From: Mycolicibacterium diernhoferi
Lineage (GTDB): Bacteria; Actinomycetota; Actinomycetes; Mycobacteriales; Mycobacteriaceae
DNA: 64,000 bases
Reading direction: 5' to 3'
NCBI RefSeq assembly: GCF_019456655.1
Contig: NZ_CP080332.1
Coordinates: forward strand, 2,542,001-2,606,000
This document shows, one piece after another, positions 50,569-60,208 of this stretch. The notes beneath the pieces were generated by a model. It was not told the origin of the DNA, did no database searches, and saw only the letters and a list, made by a program, of their open reading frames with translations. Within the stretch, counting starts at the first letter, position 1, and the number at the start of each line of letters is the position of its first letter. Position numbers and translations under genes: made by a program.

Positions 50569-51774
50569 ATGGGCTTACGGGGTGAAGCCGCGATCGTCGG
50601 CTTTCACGAGCTGCCCGCCACGCGTAAGCCGACGGGGACACCCGAGTTCATCATCGAACAGTGGGCCCGGCTGGCCGCCGCCGCGGTGGCCGACGCGGGC
50701 CTATCGGTGGACCAGGTCGACGGGCTGGTCACCACCGGTGTCTTCGAATCCGAGCTCTTCGTCCCGTCCACCGTGGTGGAGTACCTCGGTCTGGCCGTCA
50801 ACTTCGCCGAGTACGTGGACCTCGGCGGCGCCAGCGGTGCGGCCATGGTGTGGCGCGCGGCGGCCGCCATCGAACTGGGTATCTGCCAGGCCGTGCTGTG
50901 CGCGATCCCGGCCAACTACCTCACACCCATGCACGAGCAGCGCCCGCCGAACATGGGTGACGCCGTGTACTTCGGTGCCTCCAGCAACCGCTTCGGCTCA
51001 CCGCAGGCGGAGTTCGAGATTCCCTACGGCTATCTCGGGCAGAACGGGCCCTACGCGCAGGTCGCCCAGATGTACGCCGCCGCATACGGATACGACGAAA
51101 CCGCGATGGCCAAGATCGTCGTCGACCAACGGGTCAACGCCAACCACACCCCGGGCGCGGTGTTCGGCGACAAGCCACTGACCATCGCCGACGTGCTGGA
51201 CAGCCCGATCATCGCCTCGCCGCTGCACATGCTGGAGATCGTGATGCCGTGCATGGGCGGTTCTGCGGTGCTCGTCACCAATGCCGACCTGGCCCGTAAG
51301 AGCCGCAACAGGCCGGTGTGGATCAGGGGATTCGGCGAGCGGGTGCCCTACAAGTCGCCGGTGTACGCCGCCGACCCGTTGCAGACCCCGATGGTCAAGG
51401 TCGCCGACTCGGCCTTCACGATGGCCGGCACCCGACCCGCCGAGATGGACATGGTCTCGATCTATGACTGCTACACCATCACCGCGCTGCTCACCCTCGA
51501 GGACGCCGGGTTCTGCGAGAAGGGCAAGGGCATGCAGTTCGTCACCGATCACGACCTGACGTTCCGCGGGGACTTCCCGATGAACACCGCGGGTGGCCAA
51601 CTCGGGTACGGCCAGCCCGGCAACGCCGGTGGCATGCACCACGTCTGCGACGCCACCCGACAGCTGATGGGCCGCGCCGGGGCGACCCAGGTCGCCGACT
51701 GCAACCGGGCCTTCGTCTCCGGCAACGGCGGCGTGCTGAGCGAACAAGAAGCACTTGTGCTGGAGGGGGACTGA
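50569..51774 (+). CDS. Thiolase-like / lipid-transfer acyl-CoA lyase-type protein
   Basis: 401 residues, thiolase fold of the SCP-x/Ltp class. TGVFESELF, GGASGAAMVWRAAAAIELG and SIYDCYTIT resemble steroid aldolases of the Ltp2 kind. The usual thiolase GHP motif is replaced (GYGQPG), so ordinary thiolysis is unlikely; a retro-aldol or other CoA-ester lyase role fits better. GGAGGGAGC precedes the ATG at 50569. It is directly followed by a DUF35-type protein (stop/start overlap), as in Ltp2-DUF35 pairs. Confidence 0.8.
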   Translation: MGLRGEAAIVGFHELPATRKPTGTPEFIIEQWARLAAAAVADAGLSVDQVDGLVTTGVFESELFVPSTVVEYLGLAVNFAEYVDLGGASGAAMVWRAAAAIELGICQAVLCAIPANYLTPMHEQRPPNMGDAVYFGASSNRFGSPQAEFEIPYGYLGQNGPYAQVAQMYAAAYGYDETAMAKIVVDQRVNANHTPGAVFGDKPLTIADVLDSPIIASPLHMLEIVMPCMGGSAVLVTNADLARKSRNRPVWIRGFGERVPYKSPVYAADPLQTPMVKVADSAFTMAGTRPAEMDMVSIYDCYTITALLTLEDAGFCEKGKGMQFVTDHDLTFRGDFPMNTAGGQLGYGQPGNAGGMHHVCDATRQLMGRAGATQVADCNRAFVSGNGGVLSEQEALVLEGD

Positions 51775-52172
51775 TGACCCGCCCAATTCCTCTGCCGACC
51801 CCGACCTCGGCGCCGTACTGGGACGGCCTGCGCCGCCACGAGGTGTGGTGCCAGTTCTCCCCGTCCCTGGACGCCTACGTGTTCTATCCGCGGGTGCTGG
51901 CGCCGGGCACGCTGGCCGACGATCTGCAGTGGCGCCGGATTTCCGGAGCCGCCACCCTGGTCAGCTTCGCCGTCGCGCAGCGGCCGGTGGCCCCGCAGTT
52001 CGCCGATACGGTGCCCCACCTGCTCGGCGTCGTGCAGTGGCCGGAGGGCCCGCGACTGGCCACCGAACTCGTCGACGTCGACCCGGAGGAGCTGCGGATC
52101 GGCATGGCACTCACCCCGGTGTTCGTCGACCACCCCGACATCACCCTGCTGCACTACACCGCGGCCCGATAG
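51774..52172 (+). CDS. OB-fold (DUF35-type) acyl-CoA partner protein with degenerate zinc ribbon
   Basis: 132 residues. The C-terminal OB-fold is recognisable (WRRISGAATLVSFAVAQRPVAPQF...PHLLGVVQWPEGPRLATELVDVDPEELRIGMAL). In the N-terminal rubredoxin-like part only one Cys (EVWCQFSP) remains of the four expected, so zinc binding is probably lost. It should form a complex with the preceding thiolase-like protein. Its ATG overlaps that gene's stop. Confidence 0.78.
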   Translation: MTRPIPLPTPTSAPYWDGLRRHEVWCQFSPSLDAYVFYPRVLAPGTLADDLQWRRISGAATLVSFAVAQRPVAPQFADTVPHLLGVVQWPEGPRLATELVDVDPEELRIGMALTPVFVDHPDITLLHYTAAR

Positions 52173-52184
52173 GAGACCGGCACC

Positions 52185-54398
52185 GTGGTTGTCGCACTCA
52201 CCGACGAACAGCTCCAGCTCACCGACTCGATGGCCGGCTTCGCGAAACGCCACGGCGGCCTCGACCTGACCCGCACCCGTTTCGACGCGATCGCCGCCGG
52301 ACACCGGCCCGACTTCTGGGACGCGCTGGTCGGCCAGGGGCTGCACGCGGTGCACCTGCCCGAACACCTCGGCGGCCAGGGCGGCACCCTGGCCGAGGCC
52401 GCCTGTGTCCTCGACGCGGCCGGTCACGGCCTGCTGCCCGGCCCACTGCTGCCCACCGTCATCGCCGGCGCGGTGCTCGCGACCGCAATCGGAGAGCCCG
52501 CGGCGGCGCTGCTGGAGGCCATCGTGGCCGGGGGGACCGCGGCACTCGTGCTCCCGGCGGACGGCGAGATCCGGGCCACCACCGCCGACGGGGGATGGCG
52601 GCTCGACGGGTCCGCCGGTCCGCACCTCGGGCTGTGCGCCGCGGACATCATCGTGCTCGGGGCCAGAACCGAGGCAGGCGAGCCGCTGTGGTTCGCGCTG
52701 CACACCGATACGCCCGGCCTCACCGTGCAGGCGCAGACATCCACCGACCTGACCCGCGACGTCGGCACCCTGGACTGCCGCGGCGTGCACACCGCCGACG
52801 CGCTCGCCGGAGTCGACGAGGCCACCGCCGTCGGCATCACGGTCGGGATGATGGCGGCCGAGGCGGCCGGGATCGCGCGCTGGTGCGTCGACAACGTGGT
52901 CGCCTACCTGAAGGTGCGCGAACAGTTCGGCCGCCCGATCGGCTCGTTCCAGGCGCTGCAGCACAAGGCCGCGATGCTGTACATCACCAGCGAGCTGGCC
53001 GCGGCGTCGGCCTGGGACGCGGTCCGCGGTGGGGACCGTTCACCGGTGCAGCAGCACATCGCGGCCGCCGGCGCGGCGGTCACCGCGATCGGCCGGCTAC
53101 CGGAACTGGTGGTCGACGCGCTGACCATGTTCGGTGCGATCGGATACACCTGGGAACACGACCTGCACCTGTACTGGAAACGGGCCATCAGCCTGGCCGC
53201 CGCGGCCGGGACGGCGACGAAATGGGCACGGGCACTGGGGGATCCGGATCTACCCGGCCGGGACTTCACCATCGAACTGACTGAGGTCGAACCGGACTTC
53301 CGGGCCGAGATCGCCGCAGCCCTCGACGCCGCCGCCCAATTGCGCAACGACACCCCGGGCCGGCAGAACCCGGAGTACGCCGAGTACTGGACGGGGCCCC
53401 GGCGCACCGCGCTCGCCGACGCCGGGCTGGTCGCACCGCACCTGCCCGCCCCGTGGGGGCTGGCGGCGACACCGGCCCAGCAGCTGATCATCGACGAGGA
53501 GTTCGACAAGCGGCCCTATCTGGTCCGGCCGTCGTTGGGCATCGCGGAATGGATCCTGCCCACGGTGCTGGGCGCGGGTTCCGACGAGCAGCGCGATCGG
53601 TTCGCGGTGCCCACGATGCGCGGCGAGATCGGTTGGTGCCAGCTGTTTTCCGAACCCGGTGCCGGGTCGGATCTGGCCGGGCTGGCGACCCGGGCGACGA
53701 AGGTCGACGGCGGCTGGCGGATCAACGGCCAGAAGGTCTGGACCTCCTCGGCCCAACGTGCCGACTGGGGTGCCCTGCTGGCGCGTACCGATCCGGACGC
53801 CAAGAAACACAAGGGGATCGGATACTTCCTGGTCGACATGACCTCGCCGGGCATCACGGTGTCCCCGTTGCGCACCGCGGGCGGCGAGGCGCATTTCAAC
53901 GAGGTCTTCTTCGACGATGTGCTCGTACCCGACGCCATGCTGGTGGGTGAACCCACCGCCGGCTGGTCCCACGCGCTGGCCACCATGGCCAACGAGCGGG
54001 TGGCGATCGGCGCCTACGTCAAGCAGGACAAGGAGAGTGAACTGCGGGCCCTCGCGCGGCGGGCGCCGCAGGACACCCAGGTCCGGGTCGCGCTCGGCGA
54101 GGTGCGGGCGGCCACCAACGCCATCGGCGCGCTGGCGGTGCGCGACACCCTCGGCCGGCTCGCCGGGCACGGCCCCGGGCCGGCCTCCAGCATCGGCAAG
54201 GTCGGGACCGCGCTGCTGGTGCGCCGGGTCACCGCCGACGCGCTGGCCTTCAGCGGGCGCGCGGCGATGGTGGGCGGCGGTGAGCAGCCCGCGGTGGCGC
54301 GCAGCCTGATGATGCCGGCCGAGGTCATCGGTGGCGGCACCGTCGAGATCCAGCTGAACATCATCGCGACGATGATCCTCGGCCTGCCGAGGGGGTGA
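52185..54398 (+). CDS. Fused two-domain acyl-CoA dehydrogenase
   Basis: 737 residues, two acyl-CoA dehydrogenase units in one chain (about 1-370 and 371-737). The N-terminal unit has the C-terminal helix KVREQFGRPIGSFQALQHKAA and MFGAIGYTWEHDLHLYWKR. The second has WCQLFSEPGAGSDLAGLATRATK (FAD/substrate loop) and FNEVFFDDVLVPDAMLVGE. Fused ACADs such as mycobacterial FadE34 replace the alpha2beta2 FadE pairs used in steroid side-chain oxidation, and the same is inferred here. GTG start, 12 bp after the OB-fold gene. Confidence 0.88.
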   Translation: MVVALTDEQLQLTDSMAGFAKRHGGLDLTRTRFDAIAAGHRPDFWDALVGQGLHAVHLPEHLGGQGGTLAEAACVLDAAGHGLLPGPLLPTVIAGAVLATAIGEPAAALLEAIVAGGTAALVLPADGEIRATTADGGWRLDGSAGPHLGLCAADIIVLGARTEAGEPLWFALHTDTPGLTVQAQTSTDLTRDVGTLDCRGVHTADALAGVDEATAVGITVGMMAAEAAGIARWCVDNVVAYLKVREQFGRPIGSFQALQHKAAMLYITSELAAASAWDAVRGGDRSPVQQHIAAAGAAVTAIGRLPELVVDALTMFGAIGYTWEHDLHLYWKRAISLAAAAGTATKWARALGDPDLPGRDFTIELTEVEPDFRAEIAAALDAAAQLRNDTPGRQNPEYAEYWTGPRRTALADAGLVAPHLPAPWGLAATPAQQLIIDEEFDKRPYLVRPSLGIAEWILPTVLGAGSDEQRDRFAVPTMRGEIGWCQLFSEPGAGSDLAGLATRATKVDGGWRINGQKVWTSSAQRADWGALLARTDPDAKKHKGIGYFLVDMTSPGITVSPLRTAGGEAHFNEVFFDDVLVPDAMLVGEPTAGWSHALATMANERVAIGAYVKQDKESELRALARRAPQDTQVRVALGEVRAATNAIGALAVRDTLGRLAGHGPGPASSIGKVGTALLVRRVTADALAFSGRAAMVGGGEQPAVARSLMMPAEVIGGGTVEIQLNIIATMILGLPRG

Positions 54399-54405
54399 CC
54401 CGGCC

Positions 54406-54984
54406 ATGACCGAGTTGCCCGGCTACAAACAGGCCCGCCGGTCGCAGATCGTGGCCGCCGCGCAGGCCCTGCTCAAGGCCCAGGACTACGACCAGATCCA
54501 GATGCGCGACGTCGCCGACGCGGCCGACGTCGCACTGGGCACGCTGTACCGCTACTTCACCTCCAAGGAACACGTCTACGCCGCGGTGCTGATGGATTGG
54601 GCCCAGCCCGCCTTCGCGTCGGACACCGCCGACACCGCCACCGCCGATACCCGGCCGGCCGAACTCCGGGTCCGCGAGAAGGTCCGCGGCATCATCGCCA
54701 GCTTCGAACGCCGTCCGGCCTTCTTCAAGGTGTGCATGCTGTTGCAGAACTCCACCGACGCCAACGCCGAGGCATTGATGGAGCAGTTCGCCGCCGTCGC
54801 CCAGCGCACGCTGGCCGCGGACTTCGCCGCGCTGGGGGCCCAGGAATCCGTGGACACCGCGATGATGGCCTGGGGCATCATCAGCACCATGCTCTCCGGG
54901 GCGATCCTGCACGGTCACCCGATCGCCGACGCCTATCGGGTGGTGGACGCCTTCGTCGACCTGGTGGCGCCGCGGCTGGCCTAG
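54406..54984 (+). CDS. TetR family transcriptional regulator
   Basis: 192 residues. The helix-turn-helix lies at about 25-50 (IQMRDVADAADVALGTLYRYFTSKEHVY), close in sequence to KstR-type regulators. The C-terminal ligand domain is variable. It is the last gene of the thiolase-OB-ACAD operon, 7 bp after the ACAD, and probably senses an acyl-CoA intermediate. The 15-bp palindrome at 50516-50530 is a possible target. Confidence 0.88.
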   Translation: MTELPGYKQARRSQIVAAAQALLKAQDYDQIQMRDVADAADVALGTLYRYFTSKEHVYAAVLMDWAQPAFASDTADTATADTRPAELRVREKVRGIIASFERRPAFFKVCMLLQNSTDANAEALMEQFAAVAQRTLAADFAALGAQESVDTAMMAWGIISTMLSGAILHGHPIADAYRVVDAFVDLVAPRLA

Positions 54985-57257
54985 TGGATCACCGGCGGTT
55001 CGTGGGCCCGCACCGGCGGCACCGGCCCGCTGAACTTCTCCACCTGGACCAGCACGTGCGCCCCGGTGCAGCCACGCGCCAGCGCCGAGGTGCCCACATC
55101 GGCGGTCAGCACGTTCGGATTGCCGTGCACGCACATCGAATCCGGGTCGGCGGGATCCAGCGGATCGAACCAGGCGCCGGTGGACAGCTGCACCACCTGC
55201 GGGCGCAGCCGGTCGTCGGTCACCACCCCGGCCAGGCAGGCCCCGCGGTCGTTGAACACCCGCACCACATCGCCGTCGGCCAACCCCCGCTGCGCCGCAT
55301 CGGCGGGGTGGATCCGGATCGGTTCGCGCCCGGCCACCTTGGACGCCATGCTGACCGCCCCGCCGTCGAGTTGACCGTGCAGCCTGCCGGCCGGCTGATT
55401 GGCGATCAGGTGCAGCGGATAGGTCTGCGCGCGCGCACCACCGAGCCATTCGGTGGGTTCGAACCAGGCGGGGTGGCCCAGGCAGTCGTCGTAGCCGAAC
55501 CCGTCGATGTCGGCGGAGAAGATCTCGATGCGCCCGCTCGGGGTGTTCAGTCGGTGCGTGTACGGGTCGGCGCGGAAATCGGCCAGCAGCGTCAACCCGG
55601 GTTCGGTGGGTAACCGCAGTCCGCCGTCGGCCCAGAACTGGTCGAACGGCGGCGCCGCGAAGTCCACTCCGGCCGCCCACTTCTCGTACATGTGCACCAG
55701 CCACTGCCGGGCGGTACGGCCCTCGGTGAACGGCGCACCCACGCCGAGGCGCTCGGCCAGGGCGGCGAAGGTGGTGTAGTCGTCGCGGGACTGGGCGTAC
55801 GGCGGTGCCAGCGCCGGCATGGCCGTCAGCATCGGATCGTTGCGCGACCCGGAGTAGTCGTCGCGTTCGTAGGCGGTGGTGGAGGGCACCACGATGTCGG
55901 CGTGCTTGGCCATCGCCGTCCAGTACGGATCGTGCACGACGACGGTGTCCGGCCGGGCCAGCGCGCGGCGAAGCCGGGGGAGGTTCTGGTGATGGTGGAA
56001 GGGATTGCCGCCGGCCCAGTACACCAGCCGGATGTCGGGGAAGGTGAGCCGCAGACCGTTGTAGTCGTACTCCCGGCCGGGGTGCAGCAGCATGTCGGAC
56101 ACCGCGGCCACCGGGATGAACGTCGAGACCGGGTTGGGGCCCTGCGGCAGCACCGGCAGCCGGTGCCGCAGCGGTGCCAGCCCGGGCTCGTTCATCGACC
56201 CGTACCCGTGCCCGAAACCCCCGCCGGGCAGCCCGATCTGGCCGAGCATGGCGGCCAGCGTCAGGCCCATCCACGGGGCCTGCTCGCCGTGCCGGGTGCG
56301 CTGCAGTGACCAGCTGATGGTGACCAGGGTGCGCCCGGCCGCCATCCGGCGGGCCAGGGCGGTGATGTCCTCGGCCGCGATCCCGCTGATGGCGGCCGCC
56401 CACCGTGCCGACTTCGGCACACCGTCGTCGGTGCCGAGCAGGTAGCGCTCGAACCGGTGGTAGCCGATGCAGTAGATGTCCAGGAACTCCCGGTCGGCCA
56501 GCCCCTCGGTGGCCAGCACATGGGCCAGCCCGAGCATGATCGCCACATCGGTGCCGGGGACGGGCGCGTGCCATTCGCACTCGCCGTCCACGTCGTCGCG
56601 CAGCGGGGAGAAGGACACGATGGTGCCGCCGCGCTCCCGCAGCCGGTTCAATGCGGCGCGGGCCGGATGGGCGGTGGTGCCGCCGTGGTTGATCCCGGTG
56701 TTCTTCAGCGCGATGCCGCCGAAGGCGACGAACAGGTCGGTGTGCTCGACGATGACGTCCCACGCGGTGGAGCGCTTGAACAGATCGTCGTGGGTGCCGA
56801 CCACCCGGGGCATGATCGCCCCGGTGGCGCCCAGGCTGTAGGAGTGCCGGGACGAGGTATAGCCGCCGAGCAGCTTGAGGAACCGGTGCACCTGGCTCTG
56901 GGCGTGGTGGAACCGCCCGGCGCTGGCCCAGCCGTAGGAGCCGCCGTAGATGGCCTCGTTGCCGTGGGTGTCGATCACCCGGCGCAGTTCACCGGCCAGC
57001 AGCTCGGTGAGCTCGTCCCAGGACACCGCCACGAACTCGTCGGCGCCGCGTCGGTCGCTGGGTCCGGGCCCGTCCTGCAGCCAGCCCCGGCGCACCGCGG
57101 GCCCGGCGATCCGGGAGCGATGCCGCAGGGAACCGGGCAGGTTGCCGAGCAGCGGAGAGGGGTCGGCGTCGCCGGCGGCCGGGGTCACCGAGGCGATCTC
57201 GCCGTCGCGCACCTCGGCGCTGAAGGCACCCCAATGGGCGAGGCTGCGGCGGGACAC
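54981..57257 (-). CDS. Molybdopterin-dependent oxidoreductase, BisC/DMSO-reductase type
   Basis: 758 residues. Large Mo-bis-MGD enzyme lacking an N-terminal [4Fe-4S] Cys set and lacking a twin-arginine signal, so it is cytosolic. The Mo ligand Ser is expected in GSYGWASAGRFHHAQ (about residues 103-117). GGFGHGYGSMNEPG, WAGGNPFHHHQNLPRLRRAL, ANQPAGRLHGQLD and the C-terminal GNPNVLTADVGTSALARGCTGA are MGD contacts. Biotin- or methionine-sulfoxide reduction is the usual role. Convergent with the TetR gene, 4-bp overlap. Confidence 0.9.
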   Translation of the reverse strand: MSRRSLAHWGAFSAEVRDGEIASVTPAAGDADPSPLLGNLPGSLRHRSRIAGPAVRRGWLQDGPGPSDRRGADEFVAVSWDELTELLAGELRRVIDTHGNEAIYGGSYGWASAGRFHHAQSQVHRFLKLLGGYTSSRHSYSLGATGAIMPRVVGTHDDLFKRSTAWDVIVEHTDLFVAFGGIALKNTGINHGGTTAHPARAALNRLRERGGTIVSFSPLRDDVDGECEWHAPVPGTDVAIMLGLAHVLATEGLADREFLDIYCIGYHRFERYLLGTDDGVPKSARWAAAISGIAAEDITALARRMAAGRTLVTISWSLQRTRHGEQAPWMGLTLAAMLGQIGLPGGGFGHGYGSMNEPGLAPLRHRLPVLPQGPNPVSTFIPVAAVSDMLLHPGREYDYNGLRLTFPDIRLVYWAGGNPFHHHQNLPRLRRALARPDTVVVHDPYWTAMAKHADIVVPSTTAYERDDYSGSRNDPMLTAMPALAPPYAQSRDDYTTFAALAERLGVGAPFTEGRTARQWLVHMYEKWAAGVDFAAPPFDQFWADGGLRLPTEPGLTLLADFRADPYTHRLNTPSGRIEIFSADIDGFGYDDCLGHPAWFEPTEWLGGARAQTYPLHLIANQPAGRLHGQLDGGAVSMASKVAGREPIRIHPADAAQRGLADGDVVRVFNDRGACLAGVVTDDRLRPQVVQLSTGAWFDPLDPADPDSMCVHGNPNVLTADVGTSALARGCTGAHVLVQVEKFSGPVPPVRAHEPPVIH

Positions 57258-57432
57258 CCACCGAATCCTAGGGTGCTCCCACGACGGCCCGGCGGCTACG
57301 GTTACCCGCGGGAATTTCGTCCGACACGCTTAACCGCAGGTGGCGGATATCCCACGAGTTCGAGGTCAACTGAAGCAGAGTTGACGAACACGCTACTTTC
57401 GTGTGGTTTTGTCCGACTTCGGGAGGGACCGA

Positions 57433-59451
57433 ATGACCAGGCAGCGAACCCGGCTGAGCAGGATCGCCGGGCGGGCAGCAACAGGGCTGGTGAGCGCTGG
57501 GCTCATCGCGGCTATGGTGCTGCTCGCACCATCCGCTGCGGCGACTCCGGAAGCCGACGCCGACGCCGCGATCACGGCGGCGTGGGAGACCGGTGGCGGC
57601 GAAGGCGGGCCCCTGGGGCCGCGCGACGGTGGCGTCTATCCCGCCGGTGAGGGCTTCGGCCAGAAGTTCGCGGGTGGCCAGATCTTCTTCACCCCGGAGA
57701 CCGGGGCACACATCGTCACCGGTGCCATCCTGGAGAAGTACGAGGCGCTCGGCGGCCCCGCCGACAGCGACCTGGGCTTCCCGACCATCGACGAGGGACC
57801 CGGCCGCGCGGCCAACAGCCGCAACTCCACGTTCAGCGCCCCGGACAACCCGGTGATCTTCTGGACGCCGGACACCGGCGCCCGGGTGGTGCGCGGGGCG
57901 ATCAACTCGGCGTGGGACGCGCTCGGCGGCTCGGCCGGCGTGCTCGGAGTGCCCAGCGAGGACGAGATGACCAACGGTGACGTCCTCACCCAGAAGTTCA
58001 CCGGGGGTGAGATCTCCTGGAACCGCAAGACCCGGGCCTTCACCACCGTGCCGCCGGAGCTCGCCGATCAGCTCGGCGCCATCGACGTTCCCTCCGACGC
58101 CACCTCGGCGATCAACGCCGCCCGCCGGGCCGCCGGCGGCGCGCTCGGACCCCTGGGCGCCGAAGAGGGGGCCCAGTACGCGATCGGCGCCGACGGCGTC
58201 GGCCAGAACTACGCGGGCGGCAAGATCTTCTACAGCCCCGAAACCGGCGCGAATGTGGTCACCGGACAGGTGCTGGCCAAGTACGAGAGCGTGGGCGGAC
58301 CCACCGGGGATCTCGGGTTCCCGACCGCCAGTGAGGCCGACGGCGGTCTGGCACCGCAGAGCCGGGTGGTTCCGTTCGCCGCGGAGGATGATCCGGTCAT
58401 CTTCTGGACGCCGGACTTCGGCGCGGTGATCGTGCGCGGCGCGATGAACGCCGCGTGGCAGAAACTCGGCGGTGCGACCGGTGAGCTGGGCGCCCCCAAG
58501 GGCGACCAGACCGACCACGGCAACGTCGTCACTCAGCAGTTCAACGGCGGATCGATCTCGTGGGACAGGACCAGCGGCAAGTTCAGCACCGAGCCGGCCG
58601 GCCTGCAGTCGCAGCTCGTCGGGCTGCAGGTGCCCGGTGCCGACTCCCCGGCCGCTCCGGCGCCGGGCTCGGCGGCCACCGCGGACGCCGACAGCGGCGA
58701 CAAGTGGTACTCGTGGCGCTGGTGGTGGTTGCTCGGCTTGATCCCGCTGATCGGTGTGATCGCCCTGATCGCCGTCGCGGTGCTGCGAAACCGGCGGTCC
58801 CACGAGGACGACGGTTTCGGGGATGACTATGCCGACGACCGCTACGACCGGGGGTATGACGAGCCCGAGTACAAGCAGCCCGAGTACGGCGATCGCGAGC
58901 CGGACGCCCCCCAGAGCCTGTGGGCCTCGGCACCGGCGGTCAGCGAGGTGCCCGCGTTCGGCACCATCTCGGCGGGCCCGGATCCCGAGCATCGCGACGA
59001 GTCCGGCGATTACGACACCGATGAGGACACCGGCGACTACGACTCCGATGAGGGCGACGAGCTCGAGGAACTGCACGCGCCGGCCGAGGATCTGAGTTTC
59101 GATTCCGACCCGGACGCGGTGGACACCGCGCCCACCCGGATCGAATCACTGTCCGAGGCGCCGGCTTTCGACCCGCCCACCACCGCGGTCTGGTCCGGGT
59201 ACGAGCCCGATTTCCCCAGTGGCCGGCACGCCGCGATCCAGGACGACGAGCCGGAGGATCCGGGTTGGACCTCGATGCGGCTGGCCGACGGCGACCGGTA
59301 CCGGGCGCCCGAGGGCTATCCGATCAAGGCGGACACCAAGTCGGGCCTGTACTGGGCTCCCGGCAGCCCGGGCTATCGGGACACCGAGGCCGAGATCTGG
59401 TTCGCCAGTGAGGAGTTCGCCCGGACGAACGGGTTCGTCCGGGCCGACTGA
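57433..59451 (+). CDS. LGFP-repeat envelope protein with C-terminal sunset-type domain
   Basis: 672 residues (Rv2721c position). Signal peptide at 1-38 (ending PSAAATPEA). Residues about 40-410 hold two sets of LGFP repeats (LGFPTIDEG, LGVPSEDE, LGFPTASEA, LGAPKGDQ), which bind arabinogalactan or other wall glycans. A Trp-rich membrane helix spans about 425-452. A long acidic Asp/Glu/Tyr-rich region follows, facing the cytosol. The last 45 residues (SGLYWAPGSPGYRDTEAEIWFASEEFARTNGF) resemble the sunset domain. GGGAGGGA precedes the ATG. Likely links wall and membrane. Confidence 0.82.
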   Translation: MTRQRTRLSRIAGRAATGLVSAGLIAAMVLLAPSAAATPEADADAAITAAWETGGGEGGPLGPRDGGVYPAGEGFGQKFAGGQIFFTPETGAHIVTGAILEKYEALGGPADSDLGFPTIDEGPGRAANSRNSTFSAPDNPVIFWTPDTGARVVRGAINSAWDALGGSAGVLGVPSEDEMTNGDVLTQKFTGGEISWNRKTRAFTTVPPELADQLGAIDVPSDATSAINAARRAAGGALGPLGAEEGAQYAIGADGVGQNYAGGKIFYSPETGANVVTGQVLAKYESVGGPTGDLGFPTASEADGGLAPQSRVVPFAAEDDPVIFWTPDFGAVIVRGAMNAAWQKLGGATGELGAPKGDQTDHGNVVTQQFNGGSISWDRTSGKFSTEPAGLQSQLVGLQVPGADSPAAPAPGSAATADADSGDKWYSWRWWWLLGLIPLIGVIALIAVAVLRNRRSHEDDGFGDDYADDRYDRGYDEPEYKQPEYGDREPDAPQSLWASAPAVSEVPAFGTISAGPDPEHRDESGDYDTDEDTGDYDSDEGDELEELHAPAEDLSFDSDPDAVDTAPTRIESLSEAPAFDPPTTAVWSGYEPDFPSGRHAAIQDDEPEDPGWTSMRLADGDRYRAPEGYPIKADTKSGLYWAPGSPGYRDTEAEIWFASEEFARTNGFVRAD

Positions 59452-59470
59452 GCCTCCCCGGGCGAACCCG

Positions 59471-60160
59471 TCAGACCTTGCGGATGACGGTGACGACCTT
59501 GCCGAGCACCTGGGCGTCGTTACCGTCGATCGGCTCGAACGCCGGGTTGTGCGGCATCAGCCACACCTGCCCCTTGGTGCGCTTGAAGGTCTTCACGGTG
59601 GCTTCGCCGTCGATCATGGCCGCCACGATGTCGCCATTCTCGGCGACGTTCTGCTGCCGGATGACCACCCAGTCGCCGTCGCAGATCGCCGCGTCGATCA
59701 TCGATTCGCCGACCACCTTCAGCAGGAACAGCGAGCCCTCGCCGACCAGTTCTCGGGGGAGCGGGAAGACCTCTTCGACGGCCTGTTCGGCCAGGATCGG
59801 CCCACCGGCGGCGATCCGGCCCAGGACCGGGACGAACGTCGGCTCCGGCAGCGCGTCGGAACCCGCGACCTCGGTTGCCACGATCGGGGTCACGTTCTTC
59901 GGCGTCACGTTGTCGTCCGCGCCGCGGACGTCCACGGCACGCGGACGGTTCGGGTCCCTGCGCAGATAGCCCTTGCGTTCCAGGGTGCGCAGCTGGTGGG
60001 CCACCGACGAGGTCGAGGTGAGACCGACGGCGTCGCCGATCTCCCGGATGCTCGGCGGGTAGCCGCGTTCGGTCACGGAGGCGCGGATGACCTCCAGGAT
60101 GGTGCGCTGACGCTCGGTCAGACTGGAGCGTGCCTCAGGGTGTTCGGTGCTCTCGCTCAT
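59471..60160 (-). CDS. lexA: SOS repressor LexA
   Basis: 229 residues from [10 protein letters not shown]-terminal winged helix ([36 protein letters not shown]). Self-cleavage is at A118-G119 in GRIAAGGP, with catalytic S153 (GESM) and K190 (ATVK). A longer open frame to 60271 would run through its own operator. A LexA box lies 32 bp upstream, so it is autoregulated. Convergent with the LGFP gene, 19 bp apart. Confidence 0.98.
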   Translation of the reverse strand: MSESTEHPEARSSLTERQRTILEVIRASVTERGYPPSIREIGDAVGLTSTSSVAHQLRTLERKGYLRRDPNRPRAVDVRGADDNVTPKNVTPIVATEVAGSDALPEPTFVPVLGRIAAGGPILAEQAVEEVFPLPRELVGEGSLFLLKVVGESMIDAAICDGDWVVIRQQNVAENGDIVAAMIDGEATVKTFKRTKGQVWLMPHNPAFEPIDGNDAQVLGKVVTVIRKV

Positions 60161-60192
60161 ATGGCCGAATGTAGTCGCAGGCGAAGACATAA

Positions 60193-60208
60193 TCAAACAT
60201 GTGTTCGA
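60193..60208 (-). promoter_or_regulatory. LexA box upstream of lexA
   Basis: Minus strand TCGAACACATGTTTGA; it matches the SOS consensus except for TTTGA in place of TTCGA. It lies 32 bp before the lexA ATG and contains the stop codon (TGA, 60195-60193) of the neighbouring oxygenase gene. Confidence 0.8.
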
